Both the position numbers and the translations under genes were made by a program. This document shows, piece after piece, positions 15,969 through 25,604 of a stretch of 64,000 nt of DNA. Source of the DNA: Propionibacterium sp. (GTDB taxonomy: Bacteria > Actinomycetota > Actinomycetes > Propionibacteriales > Propionibacteriaceae); the NCBI GenBank assembly GCA_012517405.1, contig JAAYVB010000010.1, positions 62,001 to 126,000 of the forward strand, in the 5' to 3' direction. Under the pieces are notes generated by a model. That model made no database searches. It was not told the origin of the DNA and was given only the letters and a program-made list of their open reading frames with translations. Numbering within the stretch: the first letter of the stretch is position 1; each line of letters opens with the position of its first letter.

Positions 15969-16988
15969 TCACGGATCGAGCCCCAGGACACGCCGCAGGT
16001 CGTCTTCGGATGGCAGCGCCGCCCGTTCGGCAGGCGGCAGCAGGTCGTAACTTGCGATCGCGATCGGTTGAGCACTGCCCGCCAACGAATACCGCACGAC
16101 CCGCTCGTTCTTGTCTGTACACAGCAGCAACCCGACAGTGGCAGCATGCTGCGGTCCACGCAGCCGATCCTCCACCAACGTGACGTAGTAGCCGAGCTGG
16201 CCAACATACTCGGGCTTGAACTTACCAACCTTCAACTCCAGCACCACGTACCGCAACTGTTCGATGTGGAAGAACAACAAGTCAATGAAGAACTCGTCGC
16301 CGTCGACGACGAAGGGCACCTGGCGGCCCACGAAACTGAATCCGTTACCCAATTCACCGAGGGTCTGGATGATCCGATCCGTCAGCGCTTGTTCCAGATC
16401 ACGCTCGGCGTAGCCAGGCTCCACGTCCAGGAAGTCGAAGATGTACGGGTCCTTGGTGATTTGCTGGGCGAGGTCGGACGACGCCGGACCCAAGATCTCG
16501 TCGAAGTTCGTCGGCGCCGCACCGAACCGCAGGTGCGCCCGCGTCTTGATGTGATGCTCAAGCACTGGTCGGGACCATCCGTGGGCCACCGCTTGCGATG
16601 CGTACCAGTTGCGATGCGCAGGCTCAGTGAGCTTCTCCACAAGCGTGATCACATGACCCCACGGCAGTTGTGCAACGACCCGTTGCACTATTTCCAGGTC
16701 GGCATCTGGCCAGGCTCGCGCAAACGCGCGCATGTAGAACAGGTTTCTTGACGAGAAGCCTCGAGAATCCGGAAACTCAGCCCTCAGGTCGCTCGCAAGT
16801 CGCCGGATAATCCTCTCACCCCACTGCGCCTGATCGGTTCGCTCCACAAGGACCTTACCGATCTGCCAATACATCTGGATCAACTCCGTATTGACCTGGC
16901 GCTGGGCGCGATACCGCGCCTGCCGCACCCGCTGCTTCAAGTCATCCAAGACACCGAGGTAGTCCTCAGGCAAGACTGGCTCGCTCAT
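15969..16988 (-). CDS. DUF1016/YhcG-type PDDEXK nuclease-domain protein
   Basis: The 339-residue protein has the full family architecture. An N-terminal helical domain carries MYWQIGKVLVERTD, SSRNLFYMRAFARAWP and the conserved LPWGHVITLVEKL. A C-terminal PDDEXK-like domain carries FVGRQVPF, the aspartate in DEFFIDLLFFH, and VVLELKVGKF with the catalytic Glu and Lys. The family is common on mobile elements and is suspected of DNA cleavage or repair. Its ATG overlaps the stop of the 110-residue gene, so the two are co-translated. Confidence 0.88.
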   Translation of the reverse strand: MSEPVLPEDYLGVLDDLKQRVRQARYRAQRQVNTELIQMYWQIGKVLVERTDQAQWGERIIRRLASDLRAEFPDSRGFSSRNLFYMRAFARAWPDADLEIVQRVVAQLPWGHVITLVEKLTEPAHRNWYASQAVAHGWSRPVLEHHIKTRAHLRFGAAPTNFDEILGPASSDLAQQITKDPYIFDFLDVEPGYAERDLEQALTDRIIQTLGELGNGFSFVGRQVPFVVDGDEFFIDLLFFHIEQLRYVVLELKVGKFKPEYVGQLGYYVTLVEDRLRGPQHAATVGLLLCTDKNERVVRYSLAGSAQPIAIASYDLLPPAERAALPSEDDLRRVLGLDP

Positions 16989-17317
16989 TTCGCCACGCCC
17001 TTCTCGTCCGGCTCGTCCTGGCCGGTTGCGGTATCGGCGATGCGACGCAGCCTGCTCACGTCCTTGACTGTCAGGTCACTGGCACACCATTCGACGACCT
17101 CGGCGACGCTCATCCCCATCGCGAGCATCTGGGCCAGCGCCATCCCCGCGGCGGCTTCTGCTTTGTTCAGTGCGGCGCGTCCGGACGCGAGCGTGACGTT
17201 CACCTCAATCGCCAATGCGGCGATCCGGTCCTCCCGTTCTCGCCGTTGCCTGCGCCGCTCGGCTTGAGCGTCCACCACACTGCGCCGCGCTGCCACCCGA
17301 ACCCGTGATGCTGTCAT
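16985..17317 (-). CDS. 110-residue partner of the DUF1016 protein
   Basis: I choose the ATG at 17317 because GGAAGGGG lies eight bases upstream. The protein has a basic N-terminus (QAERRRQRREREDR), a helical middle, and a C-terminal SVAEVVEWCASDLTVKDVSR that looks like a helix-turn-helix. The four-base overlap with the nuclease gene suggests a regulator or binding partner. No named family. Confidence 0.65.
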   Translation of the reverse strand: MTASRVRVAARRSVVDAQAERRRQRREREDRIAALAIEVNVTLASGRAALNKAEAAAGMALAQMLAMGMSVAEVVEWCASDLTVKDVSRLRRIADTATGQDEPDEKGVAK

Positions 17318-17461
17318 CGGTTTGGCCCCTTCCTGATCGACCTGGTTCATCACCACAGGCAAGATGGGCCAGGGTTCCTGCTCCCGTGCCCACGGCAAGG
17401 AAGGGAGGCAGCGATCGGTCAATCGGGGTCGCGGCATGCGAGTTCCCATACGCTCTCTGTT

Positions 17462-17767
17462 ATGGATTGGCTTGAGATCACCGTTCCCGCACCGGGCAGC
17501 GTCGCCATGCGACGGCTGGATAGCCGCTTCCACGAACTCGCGACGAGACTGATCGACTACGACTTCGACGTGGCAGGCATATACGGCGGTTCACAGTTGG
17601 ATGCCGCCCTCCAACTCGTCGCCGAGATTGCCGAAGGAACTCGCAACCAGCACCACGCGGTTCTTCCCGCGACCGCAGGTCAATCAGTGATCATCGCTGC
17701 CGATGAAGCAGCCGACCTACTCCCCCAGCTCCGGCAAGCCATCAACATCGCGACCGCAAATACCTAG
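17462..17767 (+). CDS. 101-residue protein of unknown function
   Basis: The frame starts MDWLEITVPAPGSVAMRRLD and contains a Gly-Gly turn (IYGGSQLDAALQL) and a hydrophobic segment near the end. It is divergent from the DUF1016 pair. The amino-acid composition is protein-like, but the ribosome site is poor and no family is recognised. Confidence 0.5.
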   Translation: MDWLEITVPAPGSVAMRRLDSRFHELATRLIDYDFDVAGIYGGSQLDAALQLVAEIAEGTRNQHHAVLPATAGQSVIIAADEAADLLPQLRQAINIATANT

Positions 17768-17816
17768 TGTCGCCCGTCTGAATCTCGTTGACAGGCAGCT
17801 GAGTGGGCGGGGGCGG

Positions 17817-18755
17817 TCATGATGCGGCCCAGGCCAGCACTCGAAGCGCTCCCAGCGTGATCCACCTATTCGGCTCGCCCGCGCGCGGGTACGCGATGTG
17901 AACCTGACCGGGATACTGTGCCGCCGCGGACCAGCGACCATCGGAGAGCCTGCGACGGAGTACCGCGCCCACAGCGGCGTCGAGCCGATCATCGTAGGCC
18001 GACCCGGCGCTGCGGAGCACGTCGAGCCCGCGGAGCACATCGAAGTGCCACCGCGCGGGATGATGGAGCCTCGTGAACTCCACGCGGATCGGCTCTCCAC
18101 TTGACCGGCGTTGGTACAAGTGTCGCGCCAGAAGCGCCGAGATCGCGGCGTCGACACCCTCTCGGACCTCGTGCGCTCGGTAGCTGTAGCCGCTCCTGAG
18201 ATACTCCGAGAACCCATCAATGACACTGGTAGTCGAATGCACGGACGACACGCGGGCACCTGACCGGTTCGCCCGGCAATTGAATCCGCCATCGTCCAGC
18301 CGCTGCCGGAGCACGAAGTCCACGATGCTCTCAAGTCCTGCCGCGTCCGCGTGAAAGTAGCAGCCGAACGCCAGGAACATCCCGTTCATGCAGACGTCCG
18401 ATTCCTTCACCGAGTCTGTAGGGTTGAAGCCTCCGTCGCCGCCCTTGTGCCGCTCGATAGCCGCCGTGACCTCGCCCATGCAGACCGGGTGATCACGGGC
18501 CACAGCGAGGTCGCGGAGTTCCAGCAGCGAGTAGTGGGTGCTGGTCCACTTCGGTTCATAGAACCCGCGACCCCACCCCGGCTCGGAGTGCGCCGCCAGA
18601 ATCGTCCCCGCGTCACCTTCGAACGCGATCCGCCGCTGCAAGTCAGGACGCTCGTCTCCCAGGAGATCACGATACGTTTGGAACTGGACGGCGACATCAC
18701 CGCTCAGCAGCCAGGCCAACGCATCGTCAACCAGACGCTCCCGCACCGCGACCAT
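17817..18755 (-). CDS. Alpha/alpha-toroid (squalene cyclase/prenyltransferase-fold) protein
   Basis: The 312-residue protein repeats the toroid signature: GGDGGFNPTDSVKESDVC at about 120 residues, RLDDGGFNCRANRSG at about 165, and a late DGRWSAAAQYPG. These DGGF/DGRW motifs with adjacent helices are typical of squalene cyclase and prenyltransferase-beta repeats. The acidic DxDD catalytic motif of triterpene cyclases is absent and the chain is about half the cyclase length, so terpene cyclisation is unlikely. Actinobacterial genomes hold many such stand-alone toroids of unknown role. An ATG 15 codons upstream is an alternative start. Confidence 0.7.
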   Translation of the reverse strand: MVAVRERLVDDALAWLLSGDVAVQFQTYRDLLGDERPDLQRRIAFEGDAGTILAAHSEPGWGRGFYEPKWTSTHYSLLELRDLAVARDHPVCMGEVTAAIERHKGGDGGFNPTDSVKESDVCMNGMFLAFGCYFHADAAGLESIVDFVLRQRLDDGGFNCRANRSGARVSSVHSTTSVIDGFSEYLRSGYSYRAHEVREGVDAAISALLARHLYQRRSSGEPIRVEFTRLHHPARWHFDVLRGLDVLRSAGSAYDDRLDAAVGAVLRRRLSDGRWSAAAQYPGQVHIAYPRAGEPNRWITLGALRVLAWAAS

Positions 18756-18932
18756 GCTTCTAGCGTATGACCCCGCTGCGACGAACGTTCGAGAGCCCAC
18801 ACGGTCAACGAATCAGCTACGCCGCACGACACTAGCGGCCAGACAACGCCGAGCACGCCCCGCCATCAACTGCCCTCCTGCCCGTAACCCCATCCCAGGA
18901 GCAACGCGACCCCATCAAACCCGACACACCTC

Positions 18933-18960
18933 TTGCACTTTCGGAATAACACGTTATTTT
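18933..18960 (+). promoter_or_regulatory. Probable promoter with operator-like inverted repeat
   Basis: TTGCAC at 18933-18938 and TATTTT at 18955-18960 are 16 bp apart, a plausible -35/-10 pair for the zinc-ribbon and relaxase genes. Between and over the -10 lies AATAAC-AC-GTTATT (18945-18958), a 6-bp inverted repeat well placed for a repressor to block the promoter. Confidence 0.45.
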
Positions 18961-18981
18961 GGTGGCAGGAAGGGACACACC

Positions 18982-19371
18982 ATGAGCGACGACGGATCAC
19001 CCGTAGCCCAGCGATCCTGTCCGGTGTGCGGTGACCCGGTTCCCTCGCAGCCGGGGGCGGGCCGGCCGAACCGGTATTGCTCCTCGAAGTGCAAGAGCCG
19101 CGCTGCGCGTCAGCGGCGCATTGAGCGGGAGCTGAGACCGAAACGGGGAGCCAGGGAACCCGATTCGCTGGCGATCGACGAGCACTTGCGGCTCACGCGT
19201 CAGCTGTCGAGGGAGGAGGCAATTGATCTAGTCGCAGGTGATCCGGATGCGCTGAATGCTGTCCTGGCACGGGTGAAACCGATGATTGCCTCTCCCACGC
19301 ATCGGGCAACTCGCTGGCGCGACGTGGCTGCCACGGTCAGCACCCTGGCAGCGATGATCCCCGAGGACTGA
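18982..19371 (+). CDS. 129-residue zinc-ribbon protein upstream of the relaxase
   Basis: AGGAAGG nine bases before the ATG supports this start. The N-terminus is a four-Cys zinc finger (CPVCGDPVP...RYCSSKCKSRAARQRR) of the type seen in small actinobacterial DNA-binding proteins. A basic stretch and a helical tail follow. It lies 67 bp upstream of the relaxase gene on the same strand and is probably co-transcribed with it. An auxiliary relaxosome protein or transcriptional regulator is the natural inference. Confidence 0.7.
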   Translation: MSDDGSPVAQRSCPVCGDPVPSQPGAGRPNRYCSSKCKSRAARQRRIERELRPKRGAREPDSLAIDEHLRLTRQLSREEAIDLVAGDPDALNAVLARVKPMIASPTHRATRWRDVAATVSTLAAMIPED

Positions 19372-19438
19372 GCCCGCCCGAACCAGCCTCCTGAGGTGAG
19401 CGGGACAGCACCGTCCCGACGCTTGTGGTGGTGTGACG

Positions 19439-22400
19439 ATGTCACTGCACAAGTTGTCGGCCGGGTCGGGCTATGACTACCTGACCCGTCAGGTCGCCGT
19501 GCAAGATATTACCGAGAAAGGCCATACCGGCCTGGCCTCGTACTACACCGAACGCGGTGAGACCCCAGGAGTGTGGGTGGGGTCGGGGTGCGCGTCTATC
19601 GACCCGAATCTGCCTGACTCGGTCGTCACTCAGGAGCAGATGCAGGCCCTATTCGGTGCCGGCCTCAACCCGATCGGCCCCGCTCTGGTCCGCGAGCTCG
19701 GCCCGGATGCCCCCGAAGAACTCAAGGACGCCGCCCGCCGGCTGGGGACCCCGTTCCGGATCAATGGCGCCATCGACGAGTTTCGCATTGAGGTGGCTCG
19801 CCGGATCGGCGACCTAAACATGTCCCGCGGGCTCCATCACGACGCTCCGGTGTCTATCGATGACCGCGCCCGCATCCGAACCGACGTGGCGCGCGAGACC
19901 TTCGTCCGAGAGTTCGGTCGTCCGCCGGCAGATGCCCGTGAACTAGCCGGGACGATCGCCCGGCATTCGCGTCCCGTGGCATCGGCAGTTGCAGGGTTCG
20001 ACCTGACCTTTTCTCCGCCCAAGAGCGTCTCCACCCTTTGGGCGCTGGCCGACCCGACCACTTCGGCGCGCATCGAATTGGCCCACCAGAAGGCCGTCAA
20101 ACACGCCCTGGATTTCATCGAATCCGAGTTGCTCTATTCCCGGGAAGGCACGCGCGGTGTGCGGCAGGTTGATGTCACCGGGCTAGTCGCAGCCTCATTC
20201 ACTCACCGGGATTCACGAGCAGGTGACCCTGACCTTCATACTCACGTCGCGGTAGCCAACAAGGTCCGCACCGCGGCCTCTGGGAAATGGCTATCGATCG
20301 ACGGCCGCGTCCTGTACCGCGGCGCGGTAGCGGCGTCCGAGCAATACAACACGGCGCTGATCAAACTTCTGGAGTGCGAAGGGTTTCGATTCGTGGATCG
20401 TCCTTCCACCGATGCCCGCAAACGCCCCGTCCGCGAACTCGCGGGAATCTCCGCGGAGTTGAACGAACGCTGGTCCAGCCGTCGCACGGATATCGAGCAT
20501 CGCCGTGCCAGCTTGGTGACGGAATTTCAACGCAACCACCACCGGCCGCCGTCTGTCATAGAAGCGGTCAAGCTTGCCCAGCAGGCCACGCTCGAAACTC
20601 GGGAGGCCAAACACGAGCCTCGGTCCTTGGCGCAGCAACGCACCCTCTGGCGCGCCCAGGCAATAGAGACTCTTGGTGGCGAGGGTCCGCTGCGACGGAT
20701 GCTGGATAACGTCGTCAGCGCCACCCGCCCCGAGCTTGCGCATGCCGACGCGGCTTGGTTCCACGATGCCGCCGACCGTATCGTGCGCATACTGTCGAAC
20801 CGGTCGGCGACTTGGCAGAACGCTCACATGCGTGCCGAGGCGCTGCGGCAGTTGCGCCACACCGACGTTCCGATCGAACGCCTGGATGCTGCGGTGAATC
20901 TGCTGGTGGCCGCTGTCGCCGACCGGTCGCTCCCGCTGGCCCGCCCGGACATGGGCATCACCGAACCCGTGCCGCTACGTCGCCGTGACGGGTCAAGCGT
21001 GTATACCGTCGCCGGAGCCGACCTGTACACCAGTGCCGAGGTCGTCCAAGCCGAGCGCCAGCTGGTCGACCTCGCAGGCCGAACCGGTGGGCGCCGCGTT
21101 GGTGGCGAGCGCGTGACCGCAGCCCTGGACGCAAGCTCCGAAGCTGGTCGCCCTCTGAACCCCGGCCAGACCGAACTGGTTACAGCAATGGCGACATCGT
21201 CGGCTTTCTTGCAGCTCGCAATTGCCCCCGCGGGCGCAGGCAAGACCACCGCCATGCAAACCCTGGCAGCCGCCTGGACTGCTGGCGGCGGAAGCGTTAT
21301 AGGTCTGGCACCCTCGGCTGCGGCTGCGACCCAATTGCGCGACCAAACCGGCACGATCACCGAAACCCTGGCCAAGCTCGCTTGGCATATCGAGCACGGT
21401 AACCCGCCTCGCTGGGCACGGAACATCGGTCAGCAAACGCTCATAGTGATTGACGAAGCCGGGATGGCCGACACTCTGAGTCTCAGCCGTGTGTGCTCGT
21501 GGGCGGTCGATCGCGGCGCGTCCGTGCGGCTGATCGGGGACGATCAGCAGCTCGCAGCGATCGGCGCGGGCGGGACACTGCGCGATATCCAGGCGACCCA
21601 CGGCGCGGTTCGCCTCAATGAACTCATGCGGTTCGCTGATTCCGCCGAATCTGCGGCGTCTCTTGCTCTGCGTGATGGCGAGGCCGCGGCGCTGGGCTTC
21701 TACCTCGACAATCAGCGCGTTCATGTCGGTGACCTGACCACTATGACCGATCGCGCCTTCGACGCATGGCGATGCGACACCGTCAACCACCTCGACTCGA
21801 TCATGCTCGCCCCCACCCGCAACCTGGTCCGCGAACTCAACCAACGCGCACGCAACTACCGCTTAACAGGCCTGCCCAACGGTACCGAGGCGGGACACGA
21901 GGTCCGGCTCGCAGACGGGTGCGAAGCCAGCGTCGGCGACACCGTGATCACCCGCACCAATGACCGCCAGCTACGAGTCTCTCGCACCGATTGGGTGAAG
22001 AACGGCGACCGCTGGGTCGTCCGCCGAGTTACGCGGGGCGGCGACCTGCTAGTACAGCACAACCAGACCGGACGCCAAGTCACACTGCCTGCCGGCTACG
22101 TTCAAACAAGCGTCGAACTCGGCTACGCCACCACTGTGCACTCCGCACAAGGCGTGTCTGCCGACACCATGCACGGCCTCGCGACAGGCAATGAAACCAG
22201 GCAGCAGTTCTACACGATGATGACCCGCGGCCGGCAGGAAAACCATGTGTGGCTGGAGGTCATCGGTGACGGTGACGACGCTTCTCTCATCCGCCCAGAA
22301 GGCGTCAGCCCGCTTACTCCGACCGATATCCTTGCCAAGATTCTCGCCCGCGACGGATCTCAAGTCTCGGCCACCACCCTGCTGCGCGACCAGACAGATC

Positions 22401-25099
22401 CTGTGTTGCTGCTCGGCGACGCGACGCAGCAGTACCTCGACGGACTCCAGGTCGCTGCCGAACATCACCTGGGCAACGACTACGTAACGGGTCTCGACGC
22501 CAACGCAGAACAGCTGCTGCCCGGCATTAGCGATGCCCCAGCCTGGCCGACCCTGCGTGCTCATCTGCTCCTCCTAGGCGCGCAAGACATCAATCCGCTC
22601 GACCGAGTTCGTGACGCTATCGACTTACGTGAGATCGCCAGCGCCTATGACGTGGCCGCCGTCATTTCCTGGCGCATGGACGACAGCGGACTACGCAACA
22701 CCACACCCGGACCTCTCCCCTGGATCCCTGGGATTCCCGAAGCACTCGCCGACCAACCCACGTTCGGAACATGGCTCCACCAGCGCTCCGATCTCGTTGC
22801 TCACCTCGCCAATCAGGTACGCGAGCAAGCAGTAACAACCGGCAGCGATCCCGCATGGGTACCAGCTGGCGTGCGTCGCCCGAGTGATCAGGTGATCGCG
22901 GACGTAGAAGTGTGGCGGGCCGCGATGCAGATCGAAGCCACCGATCGGCGCCCCACCGGACCCATCCAGCTTTCCCGCGCTGCAGTCGACTGGCAACATC
23001 ACCTCAACCAGCAGATCCGGCAAGGCACTGCCCCAGCGCTCGCCGAATGGGGCGAAGCGCTCAGCCAAGTCAGCCCGGCGATCACCGACGATGATTTCCT
23101 GCCACAACTCGCCGACCGGCTCGCCGGCCTCGCCCGCACCGGCCACGACGCCGCCACATTGCTGCACGAGGCTGCCGCCGCCGCGCCGCTCCCTGACGAC
23201 CACGCCGCAGCTGCCCTCTGGTGGCGAATTCAACGCCACATCCCCGCGACCGACCAAGACGCCACACCGACCGCATGGACCGACCGACTCGCCGTATTCA
23301 TTGGCGAAACCAACGCCCACCAGCTCACCGCAAGTCGGTTCTGGCCATCGCTCCGCCAGCAAATCGACGAAGCCCTCGAACGCGGATGGCAACCCGAACA
23401 GTTGCTCCTTCACCCGATCAGCGCCGCACATGAAGACGATCCTTGGCTGGCACTGCTCGCGCGCGTCAGCACGCTCACCGAAGGCCCGAGCATGCCCGAC
23501 CTAGAAGGACCTCAGCAGATGCCGCCCGACGACCTCTATGACGGCTGGGAGCCGCCCGACCCGCGAACCCAGCAGGTGCCCGCGCCCAATGGGCAGGAGG
23601 AGTATGACCGCCTCAACCCGGAGAACCTGAACGATGTCGAGTCCGAACTCGCCATGGCCGCGCTCCTCCGATCCGCGAGCGTCGGCGTCTTCGAGCCAAC
23701 CGACGCCGAGATCGCCCGCCAGATGGACCGCGCCGACGCCTGGCGGACCTGCCCCGCCACCCGGGAACGGCTCGTTCACATCAATCAGCTCACCCAGGAC
23801 TTCTACGCCGGCAAACTGCCTGGCTCGTGGGCACAGACCTATCTGATGGAACGGTTCGGAGCCGATCTCACCGGGCACCCGCTCGTCCAGCCCGGACACG
23901 CGCCGGCGGGATGGACCAGCCTCGTTCACCACCTGCGTCGGCTCGGAGTCAGCGACACCGAAATGATCGCTGGCGGAGTCGCCCGCACGGCGTCCACTGG
24001 ACGGCTCATCGACCAGTTCCGCGACCGGATCGTCTTCCCCATCACCAACGACGAAGGCGAGATCCTCGGATTCGTCGGCCGCCGCAATCCCGACTCTCCT
24101 GACGACGGCAGCGCCGGGCCCAAGTATCTCAACACCGGTGAAACCCCGCTTTTTCACAAGGGAGACCAGTTCTACGGAACGCCCCGACCCGGCACCATTC
24201 CCGTCATCGTCGAAGGCCCCATGGACGCGATCGCGGTCACCCTCAGCGGCGGCGCCCGTTACACCGGGCTCGCACCCCTTGGCACATCCCTCACTGACCA
24301 ACAAGCAGCCCTGCTACACGGCCATTCAGATGTGGTGATCGCCACAGACGCCGACCTCGCCGGCCACCTCGCCGCCGAACGCGACTACTGGCAGCTCACA
24401 CCACACGGCATCGACCCCCGCCGCGCCGTGTTCCCAGAAGGTACGGACCCAGCCGACTTGCTCACTAGCCGCGGGCCCAGCCAAGTCGCGGCAACCCTCG
24501 ACAGAGCCGAGCCCATGGCCCACACCATGATTGATGAGAGGCTCGCCATCCTGACCGAATGGGAAGCCATCGACCAAGCCGCACAGATCATTGCTGCCCG
24601 GCCTCCAAACTCGTGGGACGCCGACAGTCAGCAGATCTCCGAACGACTCAGCGTGCCGTTCAGCACGGTACGAGAAGCGCTCGCCCGCCACGCCCGCGTC
24701 TGGAACACCGATCCGCGCGCCGCAGCCGCCCAAACCCTGTTCAACACCGCCAGCGTGCGTCGCCGACTCGAAGCCGCAAACCGCAACAACCGGTGGGCCG
24801 AAGCTGCCAACAATGCGGACCCACGACTCACCAGCCAACCTGACTGGCCAGCGCTCGCCAGAACAATTCAGCAGATCCACGAAGCCGGCTACGACGCAGA
24901 GAAAGCAGTCTCGCTGCTCGCCCGCCCGAACCAGGCCAGCACGCGACCAGCAGCGGACCTACGCGCTCGTCTTGTCTCCAACCTGCACCTGGCCGAACAA
25001 TGCGTAGAGCGGACGGGCCCACTGATCGACGAGCATCATCCGCGTCCTAGGGCTGCTTCCCGGCACCGCCAGCCCAAGCCGATCGTGCCCACAAGATGA
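19439..25099 (+). CDS. MobF-type relaxase fused to RecD-like helicase and DnaG-like primase
   Basis: This 1,886-residue protein (numbering from the ATG at 19439; a GTG at 19433 is possible) combines three enzymes. Residues 1-310 form a TrwC/TraA relaxase with an early tyrosine region (SGYDYLTRQVA) and the metal triad region DPDLHTHVAVANK with His267 and His269. A superfamily 1 helicase follows, with P-loop APAGAGKT at about 596-603, DEAG at about 672-675 and a late YATTVHSAQGVSADT. After a long linker, residues from about 1425 to 1700 look like a bacterial primase: a DnaG-type catalytic core (FRDRIVFPITNDEGEILGFV) and a TOPRIM segment (PVIVEGPMDAIAVTL) with Glu and later DAD. MobF relaxases usually end after the helicase, so the primase is extra. 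It should nick the transfer origin, unwind, and possibly prime in the recipient. Confidence 0.88.
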   Translation: MSLHKLSAGSGYDYLTRQVAVQDITEKGHTGLASYYTERGETPGVWVGSGCASIDPNLPDSVVTQEQMQALFGAGLNPIGPALVRELGPDAPEELKDAARRLGTPFRINGAIDEFRIEVARRIGDLNMSRGLHHDAPVSIDDRARIRTDVARETFVREFGRPPADARELAGTIARHSRPVASAVAGFDLTFSPPKSVSTLWALADPTTSARIELAHQKAVKHALDFIESELLYSREGTRGVRQVDVTGLVAASFTHRDSRAGDPDLHTHVAVANKVRTAASGKWLSIDGRVLYRGAVAASEQYNTALIKLLECEGFRFVDRPSTDARKRPVRELAGISAELNERWSSRRTDIEHRRASLVTEFQRNHHRPPSVIEAVKLAQQATLETREAKHEPRSLAQQRTLWRAQAIETLGGEGPLRRMLDNVVSATRPELAHADAAWFHDAADRIVRILSNRSATWQNAHMRAEALRQLRHTDVPIERLDAAVNLLVAAVADRSLPLARPDMGITEPVPLRRRDGSSVYTVAGADLYTSAEVVQAERQLVDLAGRTGGRRVGGERVTAALDASSEAGRPLNPGQTELVTAMATSSAFLQLAIAPAGAGKTTAMQTLAAAWTAGGGSVIGLAPSAAAATQLRDQTGTITETLAKLAWHIEHGNPPRWARNIGQQTLIVIDEAGMADTLSLSRVCSWAVDRGASVRLIGDDQQLAAIGAGGTLRDIQATHGAVRLNELMRFADSAESAASLALRDGEAAALGFYLDNQRVHVGDLTTMTDRAFDAWRCDTVNHLDSIMLAPTRNLVRELNQRARNYRLTGLPNGTEAGHEVRLADGCEASVGDTVITRTNDRQLRVSRTDWVKNGDRWVVRRVTRGGDLLVQHNQTGRQVTLPAGYVQTSVELGYATTVHSAQGVSADTMHGLATGNETRQQFYTMMTRGRQENHVWLEVIGDGDDASLIRPEGVSPLTPTDILAKILARDGSQVSATTLLRDQTDPVLLLGDATQQYLDGLQVAAEHHLGNDYVTGLDANAEQLLPGISDAPAWPTLRAHLLLLGAQDINPLDRVRDAIDLREIASAYDVAAVISWRMDDSGLRNTTPGPLPWIPGIPEALADQPTFGTWLHQRSDLVAHLANQVREQAVTTGSDPAWVPAGVRRPSDQVIADVEVWRAAMQIEATDRRPTGPIQLSRAAVDWQHHLNQQIRQGTAPALAEWGEALSQVSPAITDDDFLPQLADRLAGLARTGHDAATLLHEAAAAAPLPDDHAAAALWWRIQRHIPATDQDATPTAWTDRLAVFIGETNAHQLTASRFWPSLRQQIDEALERGWQPEQLLLHPISAAHEDDPWLALLARVSTLTEGPSMPDLEGPQQMPPDDLYDGWEPPDPRTQQVPAPNGQEEYDRLNPENLNDVESELAMAALLRSASVGVFEPTDAEIARQMDRADAWRTCPATRERLVHINQLTQDFYAGKLPGSWAQTYLMERFGADLTGHPLVQPGHAPAGWTSLVHHLRRLGVSDTEMIAGGVARTASTGRLIDQFRDRIVFPITNDEGEILGFVGRRNPDSPDDGSAGPKYLNTGETPLFHKGDQFYGTPRPGTIPVIVEGPMDAIAVTLSGGARYTGLAPLGTSLTDQQAALLHGHSDVVIATDADLAGHLAAERDYWQLTPHGIDPRRAVFPEGTDPADLLTSRGPSQVAATLDRAEPMAHTMIDERLAILTEWEAIDQAAQIIAARPPNSWDADSQQISERLSVPFSTVREALARHARVWNTDPRAAAAQTLFNTASVRRRLEAANRNNRWAEAANNADPRLTSQPDWPALARTIQQIHEAGYDAEKAVSLLARPNQASTRPAADLRARLVSNLHLAEQCVERTGPLIDEHHPRPRAASRHRQPKPIVPTR

Positions 25100-25604
25100 T
25101 GCCAAGCATGCGGATTTCAATTTTGCGGAAGCGACAATCGGACCTCCTGGCACCGACGAAATGAGTCGACGACATGGGTTGCCGCTGCGCGGGTGAACGC
25201 TCAGATCGTGCTGCCCATAGTTGATGGCGCCGAAGCGCCCCCCAATCCGAGGCTGACGGATGAAGGCGAAGGACAACCGGACCGACAACCGCGTAGTCAA
25301 GCAACCTTCGCATCACTCAAGCGGGTCCAGCCCTGCCACTCAGCGAACTCTTCAGGGCTCCCGCTCGGTCACCACGATCAGCGGCCACAATCATGGCTCT
25401 TCCTATGCTGTTCGCCGATGAAAACGAATGCTAGCGGGACAGGCAAACTGCAGCACAACACGGCCTATCGCCTATCGCTGCCGCTAAGATCGGCTTGAAG
25501 AACCTTGGAAGCATAGGCCCTGCGCAAGCAAGGCCAGGTGCTCCGCGTGGCAAGATTGACCACCGCTGCGGGCGAGAACGTGAACCATGTCAGGAGTGGG
25601 CAGA
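25100..25604. other. 500-bp gene-free region between relaxase and DISARM operon
   Basis: No frame here looks like a conserved protein. The stretch is less GC-rich than its surroundings and must hold the promoter of the defence operon. A short tandem (GCCTATC twice, about 25463-25477) and AT-rich patches near 25420-25450 are present, but no clear -35/-10 pair. Confidence 0.4.

Noticed and set aside
17817..18755. Functional squalene-hopene cyclase
   Set aside because: Half the usual length and no DxDD motif; only the fold is supported.
25047..25316. 89-codon minus-strand frame in the gap before the DISARM operon
   Set aside because: Overlaps the end of the relaxase gene antisense, has no ribosome site and no family pattern.
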